The notes beneath the pieces are model-generated. The model was given only the letters and a program-made list of their open reading frames with translations. It had not been told where the DNA came from and did not search any database. Of a stretch of DNA of 64,000 bases, positions 1 to 11,173 are shown one piece after another. The position numbers were made by a program, and so were the translations under genes. The stretch covers positions 12,527,329-12,591,328 of the forward strand of contig NC_085138.1 in NCBI RefSeq assembly GCF_035046485.1, in the 5' to 3' direction. Position 1 is the stretch's first letter. Every line of letters starts with the position of its first letter. This stretch comes from Aedes albopictus (Eukaryota > Arthropoda > Insecta > Diptera > Culicidae).

Positions 1-410
1 GGAATTCTCGAAAGAGTATGTGGAAAAATCTCTGAAGGAATACTTGCAGGAATATCTAAAAGGATCTCTGTTGACATTCTTTTGGGAATCCCTGGAGAAA
101 TTCCTGGAGGAATCCTCGAAAAAAAGCACTGGAACAATCACTGGAGGAACTTCTAAAGATATTGCAGGAGAAATTCCCGGAGGAAACCACTAGAGGAATT
201 CTTTAAAAAATCTCTGAAGCAATCCATGATGGAAACAGTCACTATCGGAACCCGTGGCCATGGAAGAATTCACAAAGGAGAAATTCCTGGAGAAGTCACT
301 TGAGGAATTCCTGAAAGAATTCCTGAAGTAGTTTCTGAAGAAATACCTGAATGAATTTCTGAAGGTGTCCTTGAAAGAATTCATAAAAAAAAGAAGTCCC
401 AGGTATTTTG
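1..410. repeat. degenerate 'ggaattcctggag' short-period repeat tract
   Basis: The tract is made of diverged copies of a roughly 12-base unit close to 'gaattcctggag' / 'ggaatttctgaa', in loose tandem. Read on the minus strand it gives a repetitive Arg-Asn-Ser-Phe peptide, which is a by-product of the repeat and not a protein. The same degenerate unit returns at 740-990, 35360-35610, 38040-40130, 51840-52250 and 53800-55170, so it is a dispersed minisatellite-like family. Confidence 0.7.
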
Positions 411-482
411 CTCTTAGCATGACGTTTGCTTGAATTGAATACTAGTAAAAATTCGTGGATTATGTGTGTGTAGGATGATAAT

Positions 483-615
483 AGTCCTGTTCAACGACGT
501 AGGTTGAATTTGCTCGAAGTTTCTGCATCCTGCTCTCACCCATTTGTTGACGAACGGGTAAGAGTAGGATGCAGCAACTTCGAGCAAGTTCAACCTACGT
601 CGTTGAACAGGACTA
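483..615. repeat. foldback hairpin MITE, copy 1
   Basis: The arms 'agtcctgttcaacgacgtag' and its reverse complement face each other around a short loop near 545-555. Arms are about 60 bases and nearly perfect. A second, more diverged copy with the same arms lies at 30028-30150, so this is a dispersed element rather than a local palindrome. Confidence 0.8.
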
Positions 616-739
616 AATTACGAGTGGATGATTTACTTCGTTGTCCCGATACATCTGCTCGTTGTTAGGGACAACGTGAAGAAATGATCATAGTGGTCGA
701 GACCCCTTTGGAAAGGGAGTAGACAGCCTGTCTTTCGAG

Positions 740-1000
740 TTCTCATGGATTACTTCCGAATTCTTTCATGGATTGCTCCTGAGATCCCTTCAGGATTTCT
801 CCTGGAATCTTTCGAGCATTCCTCCAGTCAGAGATTCCTTCCGGTAATCGTCTCGGGATTTCTTCAGATAATTCTTCGATATTTCTCTTAGGATTCCTTC
901 CGGGATTTTTTTATGAGAGCAGATTCCTCCAGATAATGTTTCCGTGATTCTTACGAGGATTGCTCTCTTGGACTTTTGGGGAATCTTCAATGGCGTAACG
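740..1000. repeat. degenerate 'ggaattcctggag' repeats, opposite orientation
   Basis: The same short-period unit as at 1-410 but read from the other strand ('ggatttctcctggaatc', 'gagattccttccgg'). The 66-codon minus-strand reading frame here is repeat-derived. Confidence 0.55.
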
Positions 1001-1016
1001 AGCCATGTATGTATTA

Positions 1017-1974
1017 AGGAGTGTATCGGAAATTAACTATAAACATTCAGGATGCTCTATCTCGAAGCATGTTTGGTCTTATCATTTCGATTCTTCTATC
1101 AAATCTTCACAATACAGTCAAGTTTAGAACAGCCTGAAAAAAATTGAAAAATGTTTAGCATTATTGAAAATATTGTAGAATGAATACATCTCACAAATTA
1201 AAGTTTTGGACAAATTGTTGTTTTTTAAAGATTTTTCAGCGTTTCAATTACCTGTAGCGAATAAAACTTGTACGGCGAAAAATCCAAAAAATATTAATTA
1301 TTGTTAGCAGTTATGTACACATAACATATCACCGAACACCAACTTAAAAAAAAATATTTATGATCGAAAAACCCTCAACATTTAAAAAATGACCTATCCT
1401 AAAAAAACACTAATTTTTTGTCGAACTTTGACAGTCTGTTTTAAATATCTTCAAAGGTTATACAATTCCGTTCTCTACTAAAGCTACCTCGTCGTTAAGT
1501 TTAAAAACATTTCCAATTAAAAAAAAAATTGAATCATCAATTTGATGTATTTTTTATTTGCGTAAACGTGCTTTGAATGAGCATCAAAAAATAGGGTCCC
1601 TGAAAAATGACCTTTTTTCTTTTTTAAGAATTGCGCTAAAATGGAATCGATTTTTTTCTTGAAAAATTTTTTTTACCTATATTATGAGCAATCTGGGAAA
1701 GAATATATTTGCGCTAATATATTTTAAAAAATCAAAAAAAAAAATCCATTTTTCCGCAATTTCAAATTTTTAAGAGGTGTCCAAAATTTCAAGATCATGC
1801 GTTTAAACTTTGAGATTGATGACCATGTAAAATAATTATTTTTACAAAAGCAAAAGTGCCATTCCTTTTTCTGAGGATTTACATAGTACTTCCAAAAATA
1901 AAATTATTTATAACTTGAATAAATTATTTTTTAGGATGTTTTGAACATATATAGTTAATTTCCGATACAGTCCT
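1017..1974. mobile_element. TA-flanked MITE (Tc1/mariner type), AT-rich
   Basis: Terminal inverted repeats: left 'aggagtgtatcggaaattaa', right its near reverse complement ending 'gatacagtcct'. A TA dinucleotide flanks each end (1015-1016 and 1975-1976), as expected of Tc1/mariner-superfamily insertion. The inside is AT-rich with poly-A/T runs and no convincing reading frame, so the element is non-autonomous. Confidence 0.7.
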
Positions 1975-2037
1975 TAGGTATGTAAATACATACTCAGCAA
2001 TGCTGAGTCAGCATGGCATGTATGTGAAAAATAAGTA

Positions 2038-2826
2038 GGGTGGGGCGGGGCAAGATGGGTCGCGGGGCAAGATGGGTCAGTGCCATTTTCGGGTGCATTA
2101 CTCATGTTTTGATTATGTTAATAATTTTGTTAGAAGACCAGCATGAATATACAAAAGTTTGGAACATTGATTGAAAAATTATTCACTCTTATTGGAAATA
2201 AAAAAAAATGTTTTTTTTTCCATTTTTCTTATGCGATACATTCCATATAATCTCCATATAAACAGCCGCGGGGCAAGATGGGTCACCTTCAATTTAGAAC
2301 GTATTTTTGGAGCATCCAAAAGTTATTTATTTTTTATTACAAGACTATCTCATAAATGACTTCAATCAAGCGGAATGAGCGCACAAAATTATAACATAAC
2401 ATTAAGATATTTTTTTAGTGAAAACATCGATTTTGAAGTCGCCTTAGGACCACTCAAATCGTAAAGTTGTTTATATTCCGAATAAATTTATAAAATGTTT
2501 ACTAGTAGCTCTTGTTTACTCAGTATGGATATGGAGCGTAATATGAATGCGGAGCAAATCTTATATTTTGACGTTTTTCGTTGAGAAAATGTGAATTACT
2601 TAAAAGGTGACCCATCTTGCCCCGCACTTTTTTCACGGTGCAAAATCGATCACTTTTTAAAACTGCTTGTTTAACATCATATTTTTATTTAATGAACTTT
2701 TTATCGACTTTTAGCATAGCTAACTAGTGTATTAAAGAGTAGCGGACGAATACAAACCAATACAATTTGTATTTACAAAGTTATGGTGATCCATCCTTAG
2801 GTGACCCATCTTGCCCCGCCCCACCC
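2038..2826. mobile_element. TA-flanked MITE with GGGTGGGGCGGGGCAAGATG ends
   Basis: The left end GGGTGGGGCGGGGCAAGATG is matched by its reverse complement at the right end. TA flanks both sides (2036-2037 and 2827-2828). The phrase 'ggggcaagatgggtc' recurs several times inside (about 2058, 2271 and, reversed, 2608 and 2800), so the ends carry subterminal repeats. No transposase remains. A related but distinct element with 'ggggcaag' ends lies at 34802-35001. Confidence 0.8.
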
Positions 2827-2828
2827 TA

Positions 2829-3255
2829 AGTGATTTTAAAGTAATAGACATTTCAGTAGTAAGACGTAATGTAATCTGATAATCCTTGTTTTATTATTTT
2901 CGAGTGGTTATCATGTCCATCACTTGCTTAGTGTTACTTTGTATCTCTATGGTTCAGAATGTAGCGATAGTATAAAAGTTGTGCAGAAATAGAGCTTGAA
3001 AAAACATCAGACGTTGAGGACCTACATTGAATAATTCTTTTGGAATTACACCATGGACTTTCAATTTTTTTCGTGAAATCATGTTTATTTTATTGGAACT
3101 TGACTGTTGATAACAAATTTTATCGATTATTTGAATTGTTAGGCACCTTGGACGTTAAAGAGTTACATGTTATAAAATTCTTCCTTCAAAAAATGGAATT
3201 CTTTCAAAGCAATGCATTCAACCAAAAGTTTCAATAACTGTTTTTCTTGTTATTG
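2829..3255. other. intergenic spacer, nothing recognised
   Basis: AT-rich sequence between the MITE and the 3' end of the transporter gene. No repeat with a partner elsewhere in the window, no RNA gene and no credible reading frame was seen. Confidence 0.5.
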
Positions 3256-3261
3256 TTTATT
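3256..3261 (-). terminator. AATAAA polyadenylation signal of the transporter gene
   Basis: AATAAA on the minus strand (tttatt on plus), about 34 bases beyond the transporter stop codon at 3295-3297. If used, the 3' untranslated region would be very short. Confidence 0.45.
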
Positions 3262-3294
3262 GAACTGCTAATAACCACGCCAAACAACAGCGCA

Positions 3295-6200
3295 TTACAT
3301 CTGGGTTTCACTCACGCTCTCATCGCTGCCCACAAAGGCCCTATTATCATGACCTACAGTGTTCAACATGTTCAAACTTCCCGAATTCTGTCGGTTCCTG
3401 AGCCGACCCATGGCCAGCAGGTGGGCATCCCGTTGCTGTATATGTTGCCTCATCTGTCGCAAATCGTGCTGACTGGCGGATGTATTTGAACCTTGGCCGT
3501 CGTCCTTGTTGGCGTCATAGTCGTTGTCATCGTCGTCGTCATAATCCTGGCTTTTCCGTCGCTTCCGGAGCAGTTTCTCGAACTTTATGTTGCTCTCCCA
3601 GGTTCGGACGTCGAATCCTTCCATCGTTGTCGGTTTCTCACGTCTCGAGTGCCGATGGTAGTGCGATGGTCGAGATTTGACGGACGTTGTCTGCACTCCC
3701 TCTATGACCGGATCGAGTACGGTGCTGGTTTTGCGCTTTGTGTCCGAAATCTTCCGGTAGCGGTGCGTTACGGTATGATGCGTTGGCTCCTCTGGTTGCG
3801 GGAGTGGTATGACTATTGATTTTGGGGACATGGCTGGGAGTGGGGGTTGAGTTGAAGGTGCTACTGCAGGTGGCGTGACTGGTAATTTACTAGCAGAAAT
3901 TTTGCGGTAATTTTCCATCACGGTTTCAACCGGTGGTATGGCATCGTTCAAATTGTACGATTGAGATGACTGGTTCGACGAGCTGGACCTTCTGGATTTG
4001 GTGGAAGTTGTCGAAACTTTTCGCGAAGGATTCGATGTTTCTGATAATTTGCGAGTTTGGGCAATGTGCGACGTTTTCCGAATACGTCCCAGATCGTCCT
4101 TCAACGGATGTGATCTTGGTGGAAGCGGAGGTGGCACGGCAGTTATAGATGTTACTGAGTTTCTCGGCTTGGGTTTTGGGGGAGCCTCTAAATCTAAATC
4201 CAAGTGAATGCTATCCTTTCGTCTCGTTGCAAAATATTCCTCTATTTCCAATAAGCTTTTGCCTTCCGTTTCGGGCAGGGACCTATGCAATATGATAGTA
4301 CCGACAACGGTGATCGCGGAGTATATCCAGAATGTTCCTGGCAAACTAAAAGTAGCCAGCATTTTTAGGAAGAGTTTATTGGCGAGGAATCCGAATATGT
4401 AGCCTGTTCCGCCGGCTATCCCGGATGCTCCACTACGAATGGAAGGTGCAAACAGTTCACCGATTAACATCCATGGGATCAATCGGATTCCCATATGAGT
4501 TAGGAATGCGCTTCCCAAAAGGAGCGTCAACGGTAACCATAGATATTTGTTTTCATTGGCATTGGGGATTTTGACTAGAACATCTCTGGGAAACACCGTT
4601 CGGACATATTCTCCGTAGCGAATGTCCTTGTTGACGGTATCATCGTAGGAACCGTTTATGTACAATGGAGTAAAATTAAGATTATTATACACTACACCTG
4701 CTGAATCGTTTTGTTTTACGTAGGATATTTCGTTGGTAGTATTCTGAACTAGAGCAGCTAATTTGTCATCTTGAATTATTGAAAGAATTTCTGTATGGTT
4801 CAGGGGTATCACCCGAACATCCGTTTTGATGGCTGAAACGTTGGCCACAACGTTGCTCACCGATGGACCAGGAATCATATGCAGAAAGTAGGCATAACTG
4901 GCAACGGAGAAGAAACAGATGGCACATCCAATTGTGGAAACGAACACCAAAGGACGTTTCCCACTGTATCGCACGAGGCCAACACAAAATAGGGTTCCGA
5001 GAAGCTCCGCGACTCCTAGTAGAATGGTTGCATAGTACTTATCAATTGGCGCTTTAAGGGTGTGAAAGATCTGCAATAGTAAAAAGTAGAGAATAAAAAT
5101 TCATTGATTGCTGTTATATCACGGTCGCCATGTAATAGAAACTGTAATTTTTTATTTTCAAGATCTTCACCTGTACGGCGTAGGTTTGTAGCGTGGTCAT
5201 TCCGGAGAAGTGTCCAATGAAAAAGCACAGACTGATCAACCCGAACGGCTTCAGGAACGGTCGACTAGTGTAGAGCTTCATCTTTTTGGCAGCGGTAAAA
5301 TCCTTCTCTCGTTCGGATATTTCCTCCATGTGCTTCACCAGGTCATCGTACTCCTGCTCAATTTGTTCCTCCGGTACCCACCCTCGCAACCAGGCCAATG
5401 CTCGACGTGCCTGCTTTTCCTTGTGTTTCTTCGCTAACCACACAGGACTTTCCGGTACGAAGAAGAGCAGGATGAAGGAGATCACCGGAAGACAGGCACT
5501 GCACAGCGCTACGGTTCGCCACCGTAAGAAACTACCCATGAAGAACTGGATGAGAACTCCGAGGATTACACAGGTAGATCCGGTTGCTGCTAGCATACCA
5601 CGGTACCGTGGTTGGGTAATTTCCGCCACGTATGTCAAAACCTGGATGATATAAGAGATTTTTTGTAAATGTTGATCTATTTAGAGTATGTTTGTAGTTA
5701 CCGGCGCTTCGCTTAGTCCACCACTGAAACCAGATAGGGCTAGGCCGCAATACAGGAAATGGACGTCATCAGCGAGGTGAAACAGTATCCATGCGATGAA
5801 CATGGGAATATTCACTAGCTGTAATGATTACTCTGATCAATATAACATTCTATGACGAACAAAAAATCAATGAGCATACTTGCATTGCCCGCCGTCTTCC
5901 TATCGGTTGACTCAGCATTCCCGAAAACACGCATCCCAATGGCACACAAATGAGATTTATGGAACTGAGCCAGGAAATTTCATCCTTGTTGAGGGTGAAA
6001 CCTTCCTCCATGCTCGGACCACGACCTTCGCCTCCTTGAATGGCTGGAATGACGATCGTTGGGAACCCCAGAGTCATTCCATACCCTAACAGGAGCACGT
6101 TCTTTACACTAACTGCCAGAAATTGTGCCAAAGCCGCCCGATTGCAGCACCCCTGCTTTCCTTCATCGAACGAGCTATCCTCTTCATCGTCGTCGTCATC

Positions 6201-6672
6201 TAGCTTCCCTATATAGGCATTCTTGTTGTAGTATTCCATACTACCGTGCACCAAACCTGGATGGGCGTGGTGTCCCTGCGACATATACTCCTGGCGTACA
6301 TCCCTGTCATCATAGCTACTGTTGGAGTTCTTTCGAATAGCCAACCCGAACGGATCGGGATCCGCAAACTTCTCTCCCTCGAACACGAATTTACCTTTCT
6401 GCTTCTCGTACTGCGTCTTGCGAACCGCCAGCTGATACGGGTCCGGATCTTTAAAGGTTTCCCCCTCAAAGTGGAACTTTTTCTGCTTTTTCTTTTTCTT
6501 CTTGCGGTTACCCTTGCTCATCATTTGCTTGTTCTTGGCTTTGTCTTTGACTTGCAGTTCCTTGAAGTTCGCTTGCAGTTCGTGGAAATCGTTGTACTTT
6601 CTATCTTGCCCCTTTTTGGCGAGCTCTCGATAGTTGGAGAATGAGTCGCACAGCTCGGGATTCTTATCGATT
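3295..6672 (-). CDS. SLC2/major-facilitator sugar-transporter-like protein (5' end incomplete)
   Basis: Exons, minus strand: 6672-5880, 5818-5702, 5641-5171, 5070-3295, with GT..AG introns and one open frame; the first visible exon begins at an AG acceptor, so upstream coding exons are missing or out of view. Counting from the internal Met at 6524 the protein is 1002 residues; 49 more open codons precede it. The family moves sugars across the plasma membrane. Visible: basic N-terminus with a duplicated F-x-F-E-G-E-x-F-x-D-P-D-P motif (17-36, 46-65); G-R-R-R after TM2 (209-212); QPRYRG (264-269); PESPVWL (317-323); PW in TM10; PETEGK (677-682) after TM12. The TM9-TM10 loop is about 110 residues with six N-glycosylation sequons. 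The tail (about 699-1002) is Pro/Ser-rich with PPPLPPR and an Asp-rich run. The family's QQ-S/T-G motif in TM7 is IGHFSG (396-401), so substrate is uncertain. Confidence 0.88.
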
Positions 6673-8016
6673 CTGGAATTAAGAAGATAAGGTCGAATTA
6701 TTAAAAATTGTGATCGTTTTCAGCTCAATATAAATGATTTTCAGAAGCTTTGCTTGAGGCATCCTATATTTATCAACTGACCAAATTGTTTGTCAATTAA
6801 CCATCTGCTTGCAGTCATATATCGTATGGTAGAAAGTTCAAATCTCTAAACCCCAAGTCAAGAAACGCTTCAATTAAAAAACCACGAGGAACTTTAATCT
6901 AGGTAACCTTATGAACCCGAATAATTTCAGTAAAAATGAAAATATAAGCTCGCATGTTATACCTCGAGCATGTATGCCTGTCAACAACGCAATCGTCACT
7001 ACACTCGAATATGAAGAACTACTAAAGATGTATTTATGTACTCTCACAACTGATGTATATGTGGTTTATCTACTGCGAAGTTGACAGTGGTACTAATGCT
7101 CACCACCTCATTTGGGGCATCACAGACATTAGTTGGACAGGTTTTTTTTTTGTTTTAAAGAATGACGAAATCTGCAACACACCTGGGAAGGTGATTCTAT
7201 GAGTGGTATCGGGTTGGCGAAAGGCCGACCCACTAAAACCTCATTTTATCTCTTCCTTTCTTCCGTTACGACTAGTCCATCATGCCCGCTATCACACATA
7301 TCGCGTCTGTTTTACACTATTCGATATGCTCTGGCCACCCTAGTCACACCAAGCCGTCTCGAGTTGTTAAATTTGCTATTCCTCTCTGCAAAAGAGTAGT
7401 CGCTGGTGATCATAGTAAATATCTATGCAAGCAGAGAGGAAAGAGAGAGCGCATCCGAGGGTTAGCACCAGAGAGTAAAAAAATCGAAGATTGAAAGTGA
7501 AGATTGACTTTCTCATTTTTTCATTCGTGTTTGGCCACATTCATTGTCAGCTGAATGTCTCTCTTTTTTCATTAAATTCTCTGTCACGAATATTTTTTCG
7601 CACGTCGTAAAATGTCAAATTTCTGTTAACAGACGCACAATCCGACTTAATCCGATTAAAGAGAGAAAATAATTAATATTCTAATTAACTACTATACACA
7701 AGTTTTGAGGTGATTGGAAGTCTAATCGGGAGTTACGGTCCAGTTACATTTTACAGTGAAAATTGTCAGTGAAAGAAAAATGAATTAATAGGTGAAAAAA
7801 TTCTTTCATCAAAATGAATTTTATTTTGATTCCTCAGTTGAGAATTTTCAAAATTCATTGAAAATGGAAATTTTAAACTCTGGTTAACAGGCCCCTTATA
7901 GGGACTAAACTCAAGGCCGGATCAGCGATAATCAGGAGTTCATCTAAAGCTACCTTAAGGCCTCACTACAGTTTGACGAAACGGAAGGTGGTACTGACAT
8001 TAGCCCAGCCACCGTT
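6673..8016. other. unique sequence upstream of the visible transporter exons
   Basis: No paired repeat was recognised and reading frames are short. If the transporter has further 5' exons this is intron; otherwise it is promoter-proximal sequence. No coding exon that would supply the missing two bases of the split codon at 6672 could be identified with confidence. Confidence 0.4.
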
Positions 8017-8020
8017 TTAA

Positions 8021-8133
8021 CCCTTTGGGGACGGATGGGTCATATGTGCCCAGTCGAGAAAATCAACCATCACAAACATGACCTAGATTAGCGAGACTGC
8101 ATCCAGAAAGGTGAAAATTCCGTCTCCAAAGGG
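8021..8133. mobile_element. TTAA-flanked MITE (piggyBac-like ends)
   Basis: Ends CCCTTTGGGGACGG and CCGTCTCCAAAGGG are inverted repeats, directly flanked by TTAA at 8017-8020 and 8134-8137. TTAA target duplication plus CCCTTT-type termini is the signature of piggyBac-superfamily non-autonomous elements. 113 bp, no coding capacity. Confidence 0.75.
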
Positions 8134-8137
8134 TTAA

Positions 8138-8204
8138 GCCAACTAAAGAGTCCATTAGACGGGCAAATATAATATTTGCCGGTCTAATGGACTCTTTAGT
8201 TGGC
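8138..8204. mobile_element. 67-bp TTAA-flanked near-perfect palindrome
   Basis: GCCAACTAAAGAGTCC... folds back on its reverse complement with almost no loop, between TTAA at 8134-8137 (shared with the preceding MITE) and 8205-8208. The bases after the right TTAA, CCCTCTGGAGA, resemble the termini of the neighbouring 8021-8133 element, suggesting piggyBac-type insertions stacked on each other. Confidence 0.6.
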
Positions 8205-8208
8205 TTAA

Positions 8209-8760
8209 CCCTCTGGAGATATTATATTATTTATCCAAGGTTACCAGAATTCACGTTGTGTTGGCCGTTTGTTGGGCTTTTTTTTTGTCCAAATATTTGC
8301 CATCATAGCAAACAGTCTAATGGCACCTTAAGAGGGTAGAATGCCGTGGCAACCAGAGAATTTCTTTACCAGAGATTCGCGAAAAGTGAAACCGAAGGTT
8401 CCAATCGAGCAAAGTCAATGTATTAGTAGAACATGATACACAAAACGTGAAGTGTGTTAGTGCTAGTCTATACGTAGCGTAAGTAATTTATTTTCTTGAC
8501 ATTTTATGGATAGATCAAACGAGCACGCGCTCTAAAATATAATTATCCAAACTGTTCTTGAGTTTAGATCCTAACCCGTAGACTTGTGTAACGGTAACTT
8601 CTTTCATTATATAAAGCTACGATTTGTAATCTATCGTGTCCAGTAAGTCTTCTGAAAGTTACAGTGGTTGTTTTTATCAACTAAGCTTCATTAGAGTAAG
8701 GAAGCCCATAATATCCCAAAAATATATAACAACGCTTATCGTTCCTATAACTACTTAAGT
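8209..8760. other. intergenic, nothing recognised
   Basis: AT-rich spacer with no paired repeat, RNA gene or credible reading frame seen. Confidence 0.4.
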
Positions 8761-8761
8761 A

Positions 8762-9555
8762 CAGTAGATTATGTAACACAACTTAACGTAGTGGCAAATG
8801 CTATTATCACAAGTGTAGACCTGAAGCTATGGTCTCCGGAGCAGTGTTGTTAATCGGGAATATCTCAAAACTATCTTGAAATGATTCATGATATACCAGG
8901 GGGATTACAGATTACAGTTTAAAGTTCTTTGTGAGAATAACTGCTGTTACTATCAAGACCTAAACTTCAGCATTGTTTGGACGACCATCAATGTCCCCTC
9001 TTTTATCTCGCTCTTTCTTGTGTTTATCAAAGAGAATGTGCGAGAAGAAGAAAAAGATGCGCACGTTAGCGGTTTGGACAAACCTGAATGTCCCAAAGAT
9101 TTATAATAAACTAGCAGTCCCGGCAAACGTCGTCTTGCCTGCCTACTCTGTTTTTTTGACATCCGGTTCCATGAAGAAATGCCCCTCAAAATGGAATTTC
9201 AGATTGTGCCGTTTTTCTTTCCCTCCCGGTCACTTTTTCTAATTATTTTTTCGTACGAACACGTCGGAGGCCTGGCGGAATGCAATAATGAAAGAATCAA
9301 GTCGATCTGTTGACCCGTTCCCGAGCCTATTCGTGACATACAAACACCATTCCATTTTTATTTATATAGAAAAGTAGACTTCAGATTGGTCCACGGATAA
9401 ATATGCAACGTTACTCAGTATAGCAGATATGGCCCTTGTACGAGTGTAGATCTGAAGTCCTGAACTCCAAGGTAGTTTGGCTGACCTGGAATATCCCTGT
9501 AGTTTGTCTAAATGACATTTGAGATTTCATGAGCTTCGTGGATCCCCGCAGAGAT
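8762..9555. repeat. dispersed repeat units, host of the nested insertions
   Basis: The phrases 'cagtagattatgtaacac', 'tgaactccaaggtagtttgg' and 'ctgacctggaatatccctg' recur in diverged form at 14120-14310 and 16060-16300. The segments 8762-9555, 14120-14310 and 16048-16300 therefore look like one older repeat array that later insertions (9556-14119 and 14311-16045) split. Confidence 0.55.
9104..9140 (+). repeat. 'ctagcagtcccggcaaacg' dispersed repeat tail
   Basis: The string 'tagcagtcccggcaaacgtc' has an inverted, slightly diverged copy at 19281-19316 ('acgacgtttgccgggacagc'). The family was not identified; the shared block is short. Confidence 0.45.
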
Positions 9556-10621
9556 GCTGGGTCATTAGGCCGAATGGTCATTAGGCCGAATGGTCATCAG
9601 GACGAATTGAAAGTTAGCCGTTGTTTTTACCTTTTCCAACAATTTTTGCCAAAAACTAGTTTAACAATGAAACTAGAAAGAATAGCCTATGTTTTAAAGA
9701 AGGAAAAAATTATGAATTGAATATCAGCAGTTTCAGCGCCAAAAACTATTTTAGCAATGATACTAGAAAGAATTTCGCCCCAAATCGTATTCGGAGTTGG
9801 CAGCACCCTCTCAGATTACAATGAAACTTTCTGGGTATGTACACCAAGACTAGATAAGCCACTTTGCATAATTAGTTTCTTCAAAATTTATCTGGACTGA
9901 CTTTTGAAAAGGGCTAAACTTTTTTTATGGATTTTTTAAAAATGTTTTTAATCAAAAAATGACTACTCCTACAAAAAAGTGTTGTATGGGTGATTATCAC
10001 AAAATAAGTCAAATTTTAGGAAAAAAATACTGAAAAAAATCCAAAATGAGCCCTACACTGAAAAAAATCATTTCTAAAAATTCAAAGTTGATTTAAAAAA
10101 AAAACATCATTTTTGATTTTGATGAAATTTTGTCTCAAGACAGGTAATTATGTTCCCTACCAACCGTCCATACATCACAAGATAGGCACTTTTAAGGAAA
10201 AAAAGTTTTTCTAACAAAAACTTTTTCATGTCCAAATTATTATTTTTTCAGTGTCTTTTTTTAAAAACAAACTAAACCAGTGAAGGTTATCTAGTAATCT
10301 CAAAATGCAATGAAACTTATTGTGTCATATGCGACAATGCAATGCACCCATATTCACGCAGCAGCACTCTAGAAGTACGAAACAATATACAATTAGAACA
10401 CGCATTTCATACGTGCTGCTGTAATTTCTACCCAAACGTTTCTACCCCATGTTCTTACCTAATATTAGGTAAGGCTATTTATTAGATTCGAACTACCTAA
10501 TCGAAAAAAAAAAACAAATCAAGAGTTGTACCTAAAGCAAATATGAACAAAACAAGAAAATGAATCGGTATCATTCAACGTGTTACTTCTCTTTGGTTAT
10601 TAAAGGCAGTTCTGAAAAGTA

Positions 10622-10936
10622 ATGGATCAATCGTATAAATCAAAATTCAACAAATTCAAGTGCAGTGCAAAAATAAACAATCCAAAGTGCAACCGTCATA
10701 ATCTACGGGGCATGTCATTAAGATTGATAGATAAAATTCATTCCATGGGATATACACATGAAATCGACGAATCGATGAGTATTTGTGAGTCATGTCGTGG
10801 ATTGATAAGTCACAACAGAAGCCCGAATACGAAAAAACGCCGATCGGATGGAAACGACGAAACTATGCAACCATTATTTAGTGGGCAGCAACATCATGAT
10901 GTTCCAGAACCAGAACCGTCAACAAATCGAACATGA
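10622..10936 (+). pseudogene. transposon-encoded N-terminal reading frame (Cys-rich)
   Basis: 104 codons inside the 9772-13746 transposon. It holds a CxxC pair (ICESC, about residue 57) and, near the start, two Cys-containing stretches (KCSAKINNPKC) that could form a small metal-binding DNA-recognition module. The frame stops at TGA just before a good donor, GAGCTGG|GTAAGT at 10942, and an acceptor 'cttttatcttacag' ends at 11171. It was therefore probably the first exon of the transposase, now carrying a premature stop. The DNA-binding role is inferred only from position and cysteines. Confidence 0.45.
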
Positions 10937-11173
10937 GCTGGGTAAGTAAGCCTTCAACGTGTTAGCTTCTTTTATATAACTCATTTTGCAGCTCGTTGCA
11001 AAACTACATTTTTCAGTATTCTTCGTATTTATCCAACCCGGCAAGCCTCGTTGGATAAATGTACTACTTGTGCGAAAAAAAATCATTTTTGCAACTCGTT
11101 GCATAAATAACTATCATTAACTTTCCACTGCATTCATTATTATATTGTTAACCTTAACTTTTATCTTACAGAT

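Noticed and set aside
190..420. Minus-strand frame rich in Arg-Asn-Ser-Phe
   Set aside because: It is the translation of the degenerate 12-bp repeat, and similar peptides appear at every tract of that repeat.
3480..4402. Several plus-strand frames opposite the transporter
   Set aside because: They are antisense shadows of the transporter's last exon, which has conserved motifs and splice sites.
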